From the NCBI GenBank assembly GCA_028692655.1, contig JAQUWY010000018.1, positions 1 to 34,339 on the forward strand: a stretch of DNA of 34,339 bases, in the 5' to 3' direction. A model generated the notes under the pieces. It did not search any database and had not been told where the DNA came from. It saw only the letters and a program-made list of their open reading frames with translations. The stretch is from Candidatus Omnitrophota bacterium (GTDB lineage Bacteria > Omnitrophota > Gorgyraeia > Duberdicusellales > 4484-171). The position numbers and the translations under genes are program-made. How positions within the stretch are numbered: the stretch's first letter is position 1; each line of letters begins with the position of its first letter. Positions 33,925 to 34,339 of this stretch are shown in pieces.

Positions 33925-34339
33925 ATGATGGTTTCGGATTATCTGAGTGAGAAATTTTGCATTATGGATTTAAAGGCAAAAGACAAAAAGGAGGCTGTCG
34001 AGGAGATAGCCGAAAAGCTGTCACGAGAGTCTAAGCTTGCCGATAAAAAGAGATTTATCAAGGACGTTCTGGAAAGAGAAGAATTAGGCTCTACTGGTAT
34101 AGGCAACAATGTCGGCATACCCCATGCTCGTACGGATGCGGTTAAGGGGTTCGTTATAGGTTTCGGGAAGTCTAATTCGGGAATAGAATTTCAGGCTTTA
34201 GACGGTGAAAAGTTTAATCTGGTATTTCTTATGGGAGCCGATCCGGAGGAGCTAAATCTTTATTTAAGAATTTTAGCCGAACTTTCAAAATTATTGATGA
34301 ATAAGTCTTTCCGGGAAGCCCTAACCGCGGCCGGCAGTG
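33925..34339 (+). CDS. PTS IIA-type (fructose/mannitol) domain protein, 3' truncated by window
   Basis: Manual translation MMVSDYLSEKFCIMDLKAKDKKEAVEEIAEKL...STGIGNNVGIPHARTDAVKGFVIGFGKSNSGIEF; RBS aaggagg. Confidence 0.88.
   Translation, partial: MMVSDYLSEKFCIMDLKAKDKKEAVEEIAEKLSRESKLADKKRFIKDVLEREELGSTGIGNNVGIPHARTDAVKGFVIGFGKSNSGIEFQALDGEKFNLVFLMGADPEELNLYLRILAELSKLLMNKSFREALTAAGS

Overview
Bacterial chromosomal segment of about 34 kb, dense and mostly + strand, dominated by housekeeping genes: dnaK (3' part)-dnaJ, FmdB-type zinc ribbon, DUF1015, accD, UgpC/MsmX-type ABC ATPase, two overlapping GGDEF proteins, pgi, pta-ackA-panD-def, DUF6485-like protein, trxB, LPG-synthase-type membrane protein, YacP/NYN, TPR protein, tRNA-Glu(CTC), PilZ (- strand), hisF-hisI-trpE-rpsP-yajC-secDF, an Mfd-like gene shortened at both ends, SurA-like, pdxA, rsmA, type II/IV pseudopilin, SLC6-type transporter, serine beta-lactamase-like protein, YggT, TrkA-C-like protein, PTS IIA (5' part). 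I recognise no phage, CRISPR or classical defence locus. Taxon is not decidable from the window; gene content fits an uncultured Gram-negative-type lineage (Omnitrophota is my guess only). The unusual content is between, and once inside, the genes: a dispersed family of composite elements built from short degenerate tandem arrays (6-, 7- and 8-bp periods) and small palindromes. Five copies of one 240-390 bp cassette sit shortly downstream of stop codons, in the same orientation as the gene they follow. Comparison of copies shows two palindromes (34 bp and 21 bp) that are present or absent independently. A heptamer array of the same style lies in frame inside hisF. Other unusual points: fragmentary tRNA-Glu copies around the intact tRNA, interrupted by hairpins; the short Mfd; and two genes with promoters placed for leaderless transcription.
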